Under the pieces are notes generated by a model that saw nothing but the letters and a program-made list of their open reading frames with translations, was not told the origin of the DNA and did not search any database. A stretch of DNA of 64,000 nucleotides. Source: Methylocapsa palsarum (GTDB taxonomy: Bacteria > Pseudomonadota > Alphaproteobacteria > Rhizobiales > Beijerinckiaceae). Below, piece by piece: positions 1 to 8,514 of this stretch; the first letter of the stretch is position 1, and every line of letters begins with the position of its first letter. Location: NCBI RefSeq assembly GCF_900114285.1, contig NZ_FOSN01000004.1, forward strand, positions 62,001 through 126,000, given 5' to 3'. The translations under genes were made by a program, and so were the position numbers.

Positions 1-1311
1 GGTTCCCTTGCCGGGTTCGCTCGCGACCGCGATCTCGCCGCCCTGCAGTCCGACGAGGCCGCGGACGATCGACAGGCCAAGGCCAGTCCCCTGAAAGGGC
101 CGATCAAGCGAGACTTTGGCCTGGAAGAACGGATCGCCGAGCCGCTCGAGATCGCGCGATTCGATTCCGATTCCTGTGTCCGCCACGGTGAGCAGGAGCG
201 AATTCCCGTCGGATTTCGCGCTCACCGTCACGCGGCCGCGCGGGGGCGTGAACTTCACGGCGTTCGAAAGAAGATTGAGGATGATCTGTTTGCAGGCGCG
301 CTTGTCGCCGATCAACTCGCTGAGACTCGCCGGGTAATCGCGAACGAGTTCGACGCCCTTCTCGGCGGCGTCAAGCCGGATCATGTCGCAACAAAGCTCG
401 AACAGGGGCAAGACGCAAAATCGTTCAGGGCTGATTTCGAACGAGCCGGAGCGGATCTTGGAGAGATCGAGGATGGAGTTCACGACCGTCAGCAGATGCT
501 GGCCGGACTGGTGAATGACTCCGGCATATTCGAGCCGCTTGCCGGCGTCGCGCGGCGCGAGGTCTGGATGGCTCAAGAGCTCCGAAAAGCCGATGATCGC
601 ATTGAGCGGCGTTCGCAGCTCGTGACTGACATTGGCGAGGAAATGATCCTTGGACTGGCTCGCTTCCTCTGCGCTCGCGCGGGCCGCTTCGAGTTCGTCT
701 TCGCGCGCCTTCGATTGCGTGACGTCGCGGAAAACGCAGATGATTCCAAGACCGTCGCGCTCGCCGGTCTCCCCAGGATCGCCGCCGCGACACCCCTGGG
801 CGAGCATATCAAGCCAGACGAAGACCGGCTCGGCATAGCGGCCGCGATCGACCACCGCCGAGGCGCGCAGGCGCAGGTTCGCCCGCGCGATCGCGGAGCC
901 AGGGCCAGCGTCGGTGATCGCTTTGAGAAAAACCGGCCGGTCGGCGACGTGAACCCGCTCGAAAAAGCCGCGGCCTTTCAATTCGCCGGGGGGAAGCCCA
1001 AGCAGGCTCTGGCAATTGCCGCCAACAGACATGGCGGCGCCGGAGGCCTCAAAAACCACCATGAGATCGAGGGAGGTCTCGCTCGTCAGCCTGGCGCCGT
1101 CGGCCTGAGGCCACTCGGGTTCGATCCGCACCGCCGCAAGCTGGACAAAGGCGAGGGCCGTGATCGCGTTCCCCATCGCCAGGATGAGGTAGAGCGAGCC
1201 ATGCGCCGCGCCGAGCACCGGCGTGGAAAGACTGGGGACGGCCGCCGCGCCAAGAGTCGCCAGCGCCAGAATTGTAAAGGCGCCGCTCGCGCCGGCGAGG
1301 ACGGCCTTCAT
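1..1311 (-). CDS. Sensor histidine kinase, 3' end outside window
   Basis: Membrane-bound two-component sensor kinase; 437 codons are visible and the frame is still open at base 1. The N-terminus (start MKAVLAGASG) has two hydrophobic segments within about the first 65 residues, followed by a PAS-like region that contains FRDVTQSK. The HisKA H-box SHELRTPLNAIIGFSELL lies near residue 230. The ATPase domain shows the N box (ILNLLSNAVKFTPP), G1 (ADTGIGI), F box (DPFFQ) and G2 (GTGLGLSIV). The ATG at 1311 is the first one after an in-frame TGA upstream. The H-box style resembles DivJ/PleC/PdhS-type kinases, but that is inference and no partner regulator is visible. Confidence 0.9.
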   Translation of the reverse strand, partial: MKAVLAGASGAFTILALATLGAAAVPSLSTPVLGAAHGSLYLILAMGNAITALAFVQLAAVRIEPEWPQADGARLTSETSLDLMVVFEASGAAMSVGGNCQSLLGLPPGELKGRGFFERVHVADRPVFLKAITDAGPGSAIARANLRLRASAVVDRGRYAEPVFVWLDMLAQGCRGGDPGETGERDGLGIICVFRDVTQSKAREDELEAARASAEEASQSKDHFLANVSHELRTPLNAIIGFSELLSHPDLAPRDAGKRLEYAGVIHQSGQHLLTVVNSILDLSKIRSGSFEISPERFCVLPLFELCCDMIRLDAAEKGVELVRDYPASLSELIGDKRACKQIILNLLSNAVKFTPPRGRVTVSAKSDGNSLLLTVADTGIGIESRDLERLGDPFFQAKVSLDRPFQGTGLGLSIVRGLVGLQGGEIAVASEPGKGT

Positions 1312-1691
1312 CGCGCTCGCCCCGGCGGACGCGTCGCGACGCCCGCAACATTCAGAAGAGCTTTTTGACCATCAAGGCGGGGCGAAGGATTCACGATCGG
1401 CTCCAGGAAAGGGTCTGTCAGGCCGTTCGTCCGATGTGACGAATGAATTGAATGTGACCAGGTCTTGTTAAGTTCGCCCTAAATCCTGACGCCTTTACCC
1501 ATCCCGAACCCGTCGAGCAGCGGGTTCAGCAAGCAAAACGGCCGCTAATTCGCGAATATGGTTTAGAAAGGGTTCCGCTTCGACACCTTCCGGGTCGGGG
1601 CCCTCGCCTTGGGCGCGCCGCGCCGGTCTGGAGGCAGAGATTTAAGGATTGAACCCTAAAATCGAAGGGCTCGCCGGCTTTGGGTATTACT
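1312..1691. other. Intergenic region between kinase and small membrane protein
   Basis: 380 bp without a convincing gene, lying between divergent genes. It holds a hairpin (GAACCCG at 1506-1512 pairing with CGGGTTC at 1521-1527) and a near match to the CtrA box, TTAA-N7-CTAA at 1468-1482. The latter is one base off the consensus and is only suggestive. Confidence 0.4.
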
Positions 1692-1973
1692 ATGTTCTTT
1701 CTGCTTCGCTGCGTGTTCTGGCTGACGATCGTGTATGCCGCGATCTTCTGGCCGAAAGACTTTGATCGAAAAGCCGCGGCTGACATCCTTCCAAAGACGC
1801 GTCAGCTGGCCGGCGACGCCCTGGAGCAGGCGCGCGACGAGATCGTCAGGTCCTGCGTCAGCGCGCCCGCCGCCTGCCTTGAAGCCTCGGGATATCTAAA
1901 CCTGCCGTCGGCCGCACGCGCCCCTCTCGGCAGAACCCGACCGCCGCCAAGAGAAGCAGCGGACCGGCCCTGA
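1692..1973 (+). CDS. Small DUF5330-like membrane protein
   Basis: 93-residue protein that begins MFFLLRCVFWLTIVYAAIFW, a single N-terminal membrane segment typical of the DUF5330 proteins of Hyphomicrobiales. A short helical stretch and a Pro/Arg-rich tail follow. A TTG four codons upstream (1680) is in frame, but the ATG at 1692 fits the family start. Function is unknown. The family resemblance rests on the N-terminus only. Confidence 0.55.
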   Translation: MFFLLRCVFWLTIVYAAIFWPKDFDRKAAADILPKTRQLAGDALEQARDEIVRSCVSAPAACLEASGYLNLPSAARAPLGRTRPPPREAADRP

Positions 1974-2133
1974 CGCGCGGAAGCGCCGGACGAACGCCGG
2001 GCGCCTGCAACCGGAGAAGTTTAAGCCGGCGGCGTTCCCCGATTTGAAGCAACGGCTGCGGCCCGAGTTTTGCCTTGGTAAAAGGCGCGACGCGTCAGTA
2101 TATTGGAAAGTCACATTTCGGGCTTGGGAACGC

Positions 2134-2559
2134 ATGACACTCGACGAAATCATCTCGAACTTCGAATATTTGGACGATTGGGAAGACCGCTATCGCTATT
2201 TGATCGAGCTTGGCCGGACTCTCGAGCCCCTGGCCCCAGAATCCCACAACGAGACCAACAAGGTTCGCGGATGCGCCAGTCAGGTCTGGCTGGAGACGCA
2301 GGTCACGAAGGACGCCTCGGGCACGCCCGTCCTGAACCTTAAGGGCGACAGCGACGCGCACATCGTCCGCGGGCTTGTGGCGCTGGTTCTCGCGCTTTAT
2401 TCGGGCAAGCCGGCGCCGACGATCCTGTCAACGGACGCCCTGGAACTTTTCGAAAGCCTTGGTCTGGCGGCGCACCTGACGCCGCAGCGCTCGAACGGCG
2501 TCCGGTCCATGGTCGACCGGATCAAATCCGACGCGCGCGAAGCCGTTGAACCCGCTTGA
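2134..2559 (+). CDS. sufE: SufE family Fe-S cluster assembly protein
   Basis: 141-residue SufE, the sulfur acceptor that takes persulfide from the cysteine desulfurase SufS and passes it to the SufBCD scaffold. The acceptor cysteine is in VRGCASQVWL (about Cys47), and the N-terminus MTLDEIISNFEYLDDWEDRY is typical. The frame is open for 30 codons upstream, but the family start is the ATG at 2134. No other suf genes are adjacent, so it is a stand-alone copy. It converges on mucR with a shared hairpin between them. Confidence 0.92.
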   Translation: MTLDEIISNFEYLDDWEDRYRYLIELGRTLEPLAPESHNETNKVRGCASQVWLETQVTKDASGTPVLNLKGDSDAHIVRGLVALVLALYSGKPAPTILSTDALELFESLGLAAHLTPQRSNGVRSMVDRIKSDAREAVEPA

Positions 2560-2568
2560 CGGGCGATT

Positions 2569-2589
2569 GCTCCGCGCCTCCGGCGGAGC
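2569..2589. terminator. Hairpin between sufE and mucR
   Basis: GCTCCGC (2569-2575) pairs perfectly with GCGGAGC (2583-2589) over a 7-nt loop in the 44-bp gap between the convergent sufE and mucR ends. It probably stops transcription from both sides. No T-run follows. Confidence 0.55.
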
Positions 2590-2603
2590 GCAAAGGCGAG
2601 ATT

Positions 2604-3020
2604 TCAGCGCATCCGCCTGCGCTGCTGGCCAAGTCCCATTTGTTTGGCGAGATTCGAGCGCGCCTTGGCGTAGTTCGGCGCAACCATGGGATAGTCGGGC
2701 GCGAGGCCCCATTTCTCCCGGTATTCGTCAGGAGACATGTTATATTGGGTGCGTAGATGTCGTTTCAAAGATTTGAACTTTCGTCCGTCTTCAAGACAAA
2801 CGAGAAAATCGTTTGTGACAGACTTCTTGGCCGGGACGGCCGGCTTCGGAATCTCGACTGTGGGAACAACCGTCCCCGTCGTGACCCGCAGTAAGGCCGA
2901 ATGGACCTCGTTGATAAGCGAAGGTAGATCGCTCGCCGGGACCGAATTGTTGCTGACGTAGGCCGACACGATGTCGGCCGCCAACTCGATGAAACTGTTA
3001 GAACTTGACGTTTCGCTCAT
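2604..3020 (-). CDS. mucR: MucR/Ros family transcriptional regulator
   Basis: 138-residue MucR, an alphaproteobacterial H-NS-like regulator of surface polysaccharide, motility and cell-cycle genes. The N-terminal oligomerisation part (about residues 1-55) is followed by a linker and the Ros DNA-binding domain FKSLKRHLRTQYNMSPDEYR, then the conserved tail with MVAPNYAKARS. The Ros zinc ligands are Cys-x2-Cys-x9-His-x3-His. Here the second Cys is Asp (CLED) and the last His is Gln (RTQY), so two of four ligands are missing. Some Mesorhizobium Ros homologs are known to fold without zinc. The long AT-rich upstream region suits the autoregulation reported for MucR. Confidence 0.92.
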   Translation of the reverse strand: MSETSSSNSFIELAADIVSAYVSNNSVPASDLPSLINEVHSALLRVTTGTVVPTVEIPKPAVPAKKSVTNDFLVCLEDGRKFKSLKRHLRTQYNMSPDEYREKWGLAPDYPMVAPNYAKARSNLAKQMGLGQQRRRMR

Positions 3021-3493
3021 TGCCCTGAATATCCTGAGTAGTCGCCGCCGCCAACAGGGAGCCGATTATAGCGATGCCGTTATTTCCTGAATTGGCGGCT
3101 CGCCCATTTAAAACAATCGTTCTCTTTATCGACCTTCTCGAATCGAGTTCAAAGAACATTTTTACTTTTCTAAGGCTAAACTTGTGTATCCGCAAGTAGC
3201 CGCGTAAGCGCTTTATTGCGAAAGCGAAAAAAAGCGTCAAAATTGCAGAGCGCCGAATTGAGGGGGTTCCGCTGGTGACAAGTGTTACAATTGTAACAAT
3301 GTCATGAGCGCGCTTCGTCAGGCAAAACTGCCAACAAAGGCGCGGCTTCTCCACGACGCCGGGCGCCTTCGTTTTATTCATCGTCCGCGGAAAATTGAGT
3401 TCTCGCTGGGCGAAACCCGCCGCAAGCCGCCTTTTTCTATACATAGATCAGGCGTCATTCACGCCAATCGATCGCGACCAACAGGATCTCCCG
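3021..3493. other. AT-rich divergent regulatory region mucR / oligopeptidase
   Basis: 473 bp between the divergent mucR and oligopeptidase genes, clearly more AT-rich than its surroundings. No convincing gene is present. It contains the palindrome listed at 3276-3304 and should hold promoters for both genes. Confidence 0.5.
3276..3304. promoter_or_regulatory. 29-nt operator-like palindrome
   Basis: A perfect 16-bp palindrome TGTTACAATTGTAACA (3283-3298) is flanked by TGACA on the left and TGTCA on the right, making an almost symmetrical 29-nt site. It lies 190 bp before the oligopeptidase start and 256 bp before mucR. The cognate regulator is unknown. Confidence 0.55.
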
Positions 3494-5614
3494 ATGAAAG
3501 CCGCGTTTTTGTCAGACCAGCCGCGCCCGCCCCGGATTGAAAAGCGTTGGGAAAAAAAGATCGTGCACGGGGTGGAGCTGACAGACGAGTACGCCTGGCT
3601 CAAGGCGGAGAACTGGCGCGATGTCCTGCGCGACCCGGCCGCCCTTCCCGGCGAGATCCGCGCGATCATCGACTTGGAGAACGAATACGCCGGCCGCGTC
3701 CTCGCTCCCCTCGAGGATCTGCGCGCGCAACTCGTCAAGGAGATGCGTGGCCGCATCAAGGAGGACGATTCGGAGGTTCCGCTCGAGGACGGCGACTGGC
3801 TCTATTACAGCCGCCACGACGAAGGCGGACAGCATGGCGTCTTCTGCCGGACGCCGCGCGAGGGAGGCGCCGAGGAGATCTTGCTGAACGGCGACGAACG
3901 AAGCGCCGGGCTGAGCTTTTTCGAGATCGGCGCCGTTCGCCATTCGCCCGATCACCGCCGTCTCGCCTGGAGCGACGACGACAAGGGCTCGGAATATTAT
4001 TGCATCCATGTCCGCGACCTCGCCGCGAACAAAGACCTTCCCGACGCGGTCGTCGACACCGACGGCGGTTTTGTCTGGATGGCGGATTCAAGCGGCTTTT
4101 ATTTTGTCCGGATGGATGAAAACCATCGCCCCGCCGCCGTGTTCAGGCACAGGCTGGGGACAGGGCCAGAATCCGATGTCCTTGTTTTCGAGGAGCGCGA
4201 TCCGGGTTGCTTCATCGACATCAGGCGCAGCCAGTCGGGTGCCTTCGCCATCATCAGCGTCAGCGACCACGATTCGTCCGAGTGCCTGCTGCTGGATCTG
4301 CACGATCCCGATGCGGCCGCCCGTCCGATCGAACCAAGGGCTCCGGGTCAGCGCTACGACGTCGAGCATCGCGACGAGCGGCTCTACATCCGGACCAATG
4401 CGGACGGCGCGGAGGATTTCAAGATCGCGAGCGCGCCCGTGAAAACTCCGGGCAAAGAATTCTGGATCGACGAGGTCGCCCACCGGCCGGGGCGGATGAT
4501 CGTCATGATTTCGCTTTATCCCGATTATCTGGCGCGTCTCGAACGCGAGGCGGGCCTGCCTCGCATCGTCATACGTCATTTTTGCGATGGCGAAGAGCAT
4601 TCGATCGCGTTCCCCGAGGAGGCCTACCATCTCGGGCTCCACCAGAGGCTGCGATACGAGTCAGGTACGTTGCGATTTTCCTATTCGTCGATGACGACGC
4701 CGAGGGAAACCTACGATTACGATCTTCTGACGAGAGAACGGATTCTCAGGAAGCGGCAGGTCATTCCATCGGGGCATGATCCTTCGAATTACGTCACCCG
4801 GCGATTGTATGCGACCGCCGCAGACGGCGAGAGCGTGCCGGTCTCGATTCTTCATCGAGCGGATCTTCATTTGACCGGCGCGACGCCCCTGCTTCTCTAC
4901 GGATACGGCGCTTACGGCTCGCCGATCCCGGCGTCCTTCGGCGCGAACCGTCTGTCGCTCGTGGATCGCGGCTTCGTCTACGCCATCGCCCACACGCGCG
5001 GCGGAACGGACAAGGGCTGGCGCTGGTACACCGAAGGCAAGCTCGAAAACAAACCCAACACCTTCGGCGACTTCCTCGCCGCGGCGAAACATCTCGTTGC
5101 GGCCGGCTACACCGGCCCGGGACGCATCGTCGCCGAAGGCGGCAGCGCCGGTGGAATGCTGATGGGCGCGATCGCCAACATGGCTCCCGAGTTTTTCGCC
5201 GGGATCATCGCGGACGTCCCCTTCGTCGACGTCCTGAACACAATGCTGGACGCCGAGCTTCCCCTGACGCCGCCGGAATGGCTCGAATGGGGCAACCCCA
5301 TCGCCGATCCCCGCGCGTTCGCCGCGATCCGCTCCTATTCGCCCTACGACAACGTTGCGGCGAGGCCCTACCCGCCGATCCTCGCGCTCGGCGGCCTGAC
5401 CGATCCGCGGGTCACTTATTGGGAGCCGCTGAAATGGGCGGCGCGCCTGCGCGAGGCGACGACGGGCGACGGTCCAATCCTGTTGAAGACCAATATGGGC
5501 GCCGGCCACGGCGGCGCTCCTGGACGCTTCGAACATCTCGAGGAGGTTGCGCTGGAATTCGCCTTCGCCCTGGCCTGCGCGGAGGTCAGATCCGATCGCC
5601 CGCCCGCCTTATGA
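3494..5614 (+). CDS. ptrB: S9 family oligopeptidase (oligopeptidase B-like)
   Basis: 706-residue serine peptidase of the prolyl oligopeptidase family (S9A), which cleaves short peptides, after basic residues in oligopeptidase B. The N-terminal part with HGVELTDEYAWLKAENW is followed by a beta-propeller and a C-terminal alpha/beta hydrolase domain. The nucleophile is in GGSAGGMLMG, the Asp in GGLTDPRV, the His in GAGHGGAPGR. The frame is open upstream to 3395, but ATG 3494 has AGGA eight bases before it and matches the family start. Its TGA directly abuts the TAA of the convergent membrane-protein gene, so no spacer exists. Confidence 0.9.
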   Translation: MKAAFLSDQPRPPRIEKRWEKKIVHGVELTDEYAWLKAENWRDVLRDPAALPGEIRAIIDLENEYAGRVLAPLEDLRAQLVKEMRGRIKEDDSEVPLEDGDWLYYSRHDEGGQHGVFCRTPREGGAEEILLNGDERSAGLSFFEIGAVRHSPDHRRLAWSDDDKGSEYYCIHVRDLAANKDLPDAVVDTDGGFVWMADSSGFYFVRMDENHRPAAVFRHRLGTGPESDVLVFEERDPGCFIDIRRSQSGAFAIISVSDHDSSECLLLDLHDPDAAARPIEPRAPGQRYDVEHRDERLYIRTNADGAEDFKIASAPVKTPGKEFWIDEVAHRPGRMIVMISLYPDYLARLEREAGLPRIVIRHFCDGEEHSIAFPEEAYHLGLHQRLRYESGTLRFSYSSMTTPRETYDYDLLTRERILRKRQVIPSGHDPSNYVTRRLYATAADGESVPVSILHRADLHLTGATPLLLYGYGAYGSPIPASFGANRLSLVDRGFVYAIAHTRGGTDKGWRWYTEGKLENKPNTFGDFLAAAKHLVAAGYTGPGRIVAEGGSAGGMLMGAIANMAPEFFAGIIADVPFVDVLNTMLDAELPLTPPEWLEWGNPIADPRAFAAIRSYSPYDNVAARPYPPILALGGLTDPRVTYWEPLKWAARLREATTGDGPILLKTNMGAGHGGAPGRFEHLEEVALEFAFALACAEVRSDRPPAL

Positions 5615-6586
5615 CGGGCTACGCTGCTGGGCCTCCATGAAAGCCTTGAGTTCGGTCATCGTCTCGAAATGCATGATCCCATGCTCCGATTGCGCCTCGA
5701 TCGACCCGTCGGCGTACATGACATAGACCGTGCCCGCGGATTCATAACGGCGGATGATGACGCGTCCCTCGTCCCCCTGAACCTGCGCCGGCGCGGGCTC
5801 CAAGGCGGCGCTTTCCTCCGATGGACGCGCTGTCTCGCTTTGCCGCTGGTCAGGATAGGCCGGGCGGCTCGCCGCCGCGCCGGGATCATCGACCGCTCGC
5901 CCGGACCATTCCGGCTCGGACCGCTCCACCGACCGCGGATCGTAATCCTCCGTCTCGTCAAACTCGTCGTCGGCGATCTCGCGCGCGGCGGAGGGAACCC
6001 CCGGTCGACCCGGCTCCTCATCCTCCGGCGGCGCGATGGTTTCCTCCGCGCGATCCTCCAGGATTCCGATCCGCGCCCGCACTTTTTCCGCGACCGCCCG
6101 GCGGATGTCCTCCATCGTTTCAGCCGCCGGGCGCGGCTGAGGCCACGACGCATTCTCCGGAGCGTCATGGAGATCCGGGCCCGGGCCATGAGCCTCCAAC
6201 GCTTCGGGCTGGAATGTATCGTCGAACGATTCATCCTTGAACGATTCGTCCTTGTAGGATTCGTCCTGGAAAGATTCGGCCTGGAAAGATTCGGTCTGGA
6301 ACGATTCGGCATAGGACGGGCCCGGGAAATCCTCGTCGGGATAGAGCCGCACCTCCCCGGGAAGCGGGATCGCGCTCGGTTCGGCTTCAAGGACGGTCCT
6401 CAGATTGGACAGGCTGTTGAGGATCAGGCCGAGCGCCATCGTCACGACGCCCCCAGACAGCGCGGCGGCCCCGGCGATCAGGCTCGCCCAGCCGCGCTCG
6501 ACGGAGATGATCCCGTATCCGAAATACATGGCGAAGGCGCCGCCGATCGACAACGCGAGGCCAAAGGCGAAGACCACATAGCTCAT
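5609..6586 (-). CDS. Two-TM membrane protein with pentapeptide repeats
   Basis: 325-residue protein of unknown function. Two membrane segments occupy about residues 4-24 and 31-57. The remainder is a long acidic, low-complexity cytoplasmic or periplasmic tail. About residues 93-127 form seven near-perfect five-residue repeats of the type x-E-S-F-x, encoded by 15-bp units. The C-terminus (with RRYESAGTVYVMYADGSIEA) is compact and looks like a conserved small domain. Proteins of this layout occur in related alphaproteobacteria without an assigned role. Confidence 0.75.
   Translation of the reverse strand: MSYVVFAFGLALSIGGAFAMYFGYGIISVERGWASLIAGAAALSGGVVTMALGLILNSLSNLRTVLEAEPSAIPLPGEVRLYPDEDFPGPSYAESFQTESFQAESFQDESYKDESFKDESFDDTFQPEALEAHGPGPDLHDAPENASWPQPRPAAETMEDIRRAVAEKVRARIGILEDRAEETIAPPEDEEPGRPGVPSAAREIADDEFDETEDYDPRSVERSEPEWSGRAVDDPGAAASRPAYPDQRQSETARPSEESAALEPAPAQVQGDEGRVIIRRYESAGTVYVMYADGSIEAQSEHGIMHFETMTELKAFMEAQQRSPS
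6206..6310 (-). repeat. 15-bp tandem repeats inside the membrane-protein gene
   Basis: Seven head-to-tail 15-bp units, for example ggattcgtcctg and gaacgattcg variants on the + strand, encode the ESF pentapeptides. The units keep the reading frame and differ mainly at synonymous or polar positions. Confidence 0.85.
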
Positions 6587-6782
6587 CTTGTTTCATCCGC
6601 GGCGAAGATCCGCCGTTTTTCCATAAAAGATACTATAGAACAATTGACGCCGATTGGCAGGATAGGAGGCGAGGCGCCTCCTATTGCGGCGCAATATAAG
6701 GGCTAGAAGGGTTCCAAAGAAGCGCGCGAACCGTTAACTTCGCCGCCGGACTTCGCCTTATGTCTTGATCAAGGAGCCTTTG

Positions 6783-7382
6783 ATGTCGTTCACGCTACCC
6801 GAACTGCCCTACGCCTATGAATCGCTTCAGCCCTACCTCTCGAAGGAAACGCTCGAATACCACCACGACAAACATCATGCGACCTATGTGACGAACGCCA
6901 ACAACCTTCTCAAGGACAGCGGCCTTGAGGGGAAATCCCTTGAGGACGTCGTCAAGGACACTTTCGGTAAAAACGTTCCGCTCTTCAACAATGCGGCGCA
7001 GCATTACAATCATTCGGAATATTGGAAGTCGATCAAGCCGAACGGCGGCGGGAACATTCCCGGCGAACTCGAAAAGGCGCTGATCGACTCGTTCGGCTCG
7101 GTCGACAAGGCCAAGGCGGATCTCGTCGCGGCGGGAACCACGCAATTCGGGTCGGGCTGGGCCTGGCTCGCGGTCAAGGACGGCAAGATCGCCGTCTCGA
7201 AGACCGGCAACGCGGATAATCCGCTGGTCCAGGGCGCGACCCCGATCCTCACCGTCGACGTCTGGGAGCACACCTATTACATCGATTACCGCAACCGCCG
7301 CCCCGATTACCTCAAGGCTTTCGTCGACCATCTCGTAAACTGGGAATATGTCGCCGAGAAATATCTCGCCGCGGTGAAATAA
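6783..7382 (+). CDS. sodB: Superoxide dismutase (Fe type)
   Basis: 199-residue Fe/Mn superoxide dismutase that removes superoxide in the cytoplasm. The N-terminal helical hairpin has [11 protein letters not shown] and [13 protein letters not shown]. The Gln in AAQHYNH marks the iron-type enzyme, since Mn enzymes carry the active-site Gln later. The metal ligands Asp and His are in [14 protein letters not shown] 6783 follows an AAGGAG element at 6770-6775. A stable hairpin follows the gene. A Mn importer (mntH) elsewhere in the window shows that manganese is also managed. Confidence 0.92.
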   Translation: MSFTLPELPYAYESLQPYLSKETLEYHHDKHHATYVTNANNLLKDSGLEGKSLEDVVKDTFGKNVPLFNNAAQHYNHSEYWKSIKPNGGGNIPGELEKALIDSFGSVDKAKADLVAAGTTQFGSGWAWLAVKDGKIAVSKTGNADNPLVQGATPILTVDVWEHTYYIDYRNRRPDYLKAFVDHLVNWEYVAEKYLAAVK

Positions 7383-7409
7383 GGTTTCGCATTCGATTCG
7401 AACAAATGG

Positions 7410-7437
7410 CGCGGGTTTCGCGGAAGCGAAATCCGCG
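7410..7437 (+). terminator. Hairpin after sodB
   Basis: CGCGGGTTTCGC (7410-7421) pairs with GCGAAATCCGCG (7426-7437) over a GGAA loop, a 12-bp stem with one G-T pair, 27 bp after the sodB stop. It is the most likely end of the sodB transcript. Confidence 0.6.
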
Positions 7438-7586
7438 GGAGCATACGATGAATCCCCTGGATTCGAAGGATATTATCTACCAGGACGCCAACGCGGCGAT
7501 CACCCGAGGCATCGCGGACCGCCGCGTAAATATCAATAGAAACAAGCTTGGATGTCCAGCCCAACTCAAGAGGGCGATTCAACCCC

Positions 7587-7616
7587 TTGACGGAACGCAG
7601 CGCGAACAGATAGGGT
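7587..7616 (+). promoter_or_regulatory. lexA promoter with SOS box
   Basis: The alphaproteobacterial LexA site GAAC-N7-GAAC is exact at 7593-7607. It sits between TTGACG (7587-7592) and a weak -10 TAGGGT (7611-7616), so LexA binding would block RNA polymerase directly. This is the expected autoregulatory site, about 100 bp before the lexA start. Confidence 0.8.
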
Positions 7617-7717
7617 ATGTTCACTCTTTGTGCGATAGGCTAGAGCCAGCGGGCCGGGAAACCGATTCGCGCCGCACGCCAGAGTTGAAGCGCAGCACCG
7701 CCCCGGGGCCAGAACTG

Positions 7718-8434
7718 ATGTTGACCAAAAAGCAGAGCGAGCTGTTGCGGTTCATCCACGAGCGTTTGAAGGAGACCGGGGTTCCCCCTTCCTTCGACGA
7801 GATGAAGGACGCGCTCGACCTGCGTTCGAAATCGGGCATTCACCGGCTGATCATCGCGCTCGAGGAGCGCGGCTTCATCCGGCGGCTGCCCAACCGCGCG
7901 CGGGCGCTCGAGGTTCTCCGCCTGCCCGGCTCGACGACGCCGCTCGACGCCGGGCGCGGCAAGAAATTCGCGCCGAGCGTCATCGAGGGCACGCTCGGGC
8001 GCGTGCGGGCGCTGCAGCCGAGCGCCTCCGCTGACGAACCGCGCGAGCGCGCCGTCATCGCCATCCCCGTTATGGGCCGGATCGCGGCCGGAACGCCGAT
8101 CGCGGCGCTGCAGAACCGCAGCCACACGATCAGCCTGCCGCCCGAAATGCTCTTGCCCGGCGAACATTACGCGCTCGAAGTGCGCGGCGATTCGATGATC
8201 GAGGCCGGCATTTTCGACGCCGACACCGTCGTCATCCGCAAACAGGACACCGCCGAGACCGGGGACATCGTGGTCGCGCTCATCGACGACGAGGAGGCGA
8301 CATTGAAGCGGCTGCGCCGGCGCGGCGCCTCGATCGCGCTGGAGGCCGCCAATCCGGCCTATGAAACCCGGATCTTTGGACCCGACCGGGTGCGCATCCA
8401 GGGCAAGCTCGTGAGCCTCTTCCGCAAATATTAG
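7718..8434 (+). CDS. lexA: LexA repressor
   Basis: 238-residue SOS repressor and self-cleaving peptidase. The N-terminal winged helix ([20 protein letters not shown]) includes the recognition part [18 protein letters not shown]. The C-terminal S24 domain has the Ala124-Gly125 cleavage site (RIAAGTP), catalytic Ser159 (RGDSMIEAG) and Lys197 (EEATLKRL). The frame is open to 7406, but the family start is ATG 7718 and an SOS box lies upstream. The gene's last codons and stop are repeated twice more just downstream (8421-8474). Confidence 0.95.
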   Translation: MLTKKQSELLRFIHERLKETGVPPSFDEMKDALDLRSKSGIHRLIIALEERGFIRRLPNRARALEVLRLPGSTTPLDAGRGKKFAPSVIEGTLGRVRALQPSASADEPRERAVIAIPVMGRIAAGTPIAALQNRSHTISLPPEMLLPGEHYALEVRGDSMIEAGIFDADTVVIRKQDTAETGDIVVALIDDEEATLKRLRRRGASIALEAANPAYETRIFGPDRVRIQGKLVSLFRKY

Positions 8435-8474
8435 ACGCGCAGCAAATATTAGGCGCGAACAAATATCAGGCGGG
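8421..8474 (+). repeat. 18-bp x3 tandem repeat at the lexA stop
   Basis: Units 8421-8438, 8439-8456 and 8457-8474 all contain AAATAT followed by TAG or CAG and a GC-rich tail. The first unit is coding and holds the lexA TAG. The second repeats the TAG exactly 18 bp on, and the third is more diverged. Confidence 0.8.
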
Positions 8475-8514
8475 GGCGCGCTTATCGACCTGAGCGGCGG
8501 CGGCAGCCGCCCGC

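Noticed and set aside
1468-1482. CtrA box (TTAA-N7-TTAA)
   Set aside because: This and similar words at 18442, 46782 and 54096 each miss the consensus by at least one fixed base; not enough to call without binding data.
2998-3444. 148-codon minus-strand frame upstream of mucR
   Set aside because: It lies in AT-rich regulatory DNA, overlaps the mucR start and has no family features.
7448-7717. N-terminal extension of LexA in the same frame
   Set aside because: The extension would contain the SOS box and promoter, and LexA proteins start at MLTKKQ.
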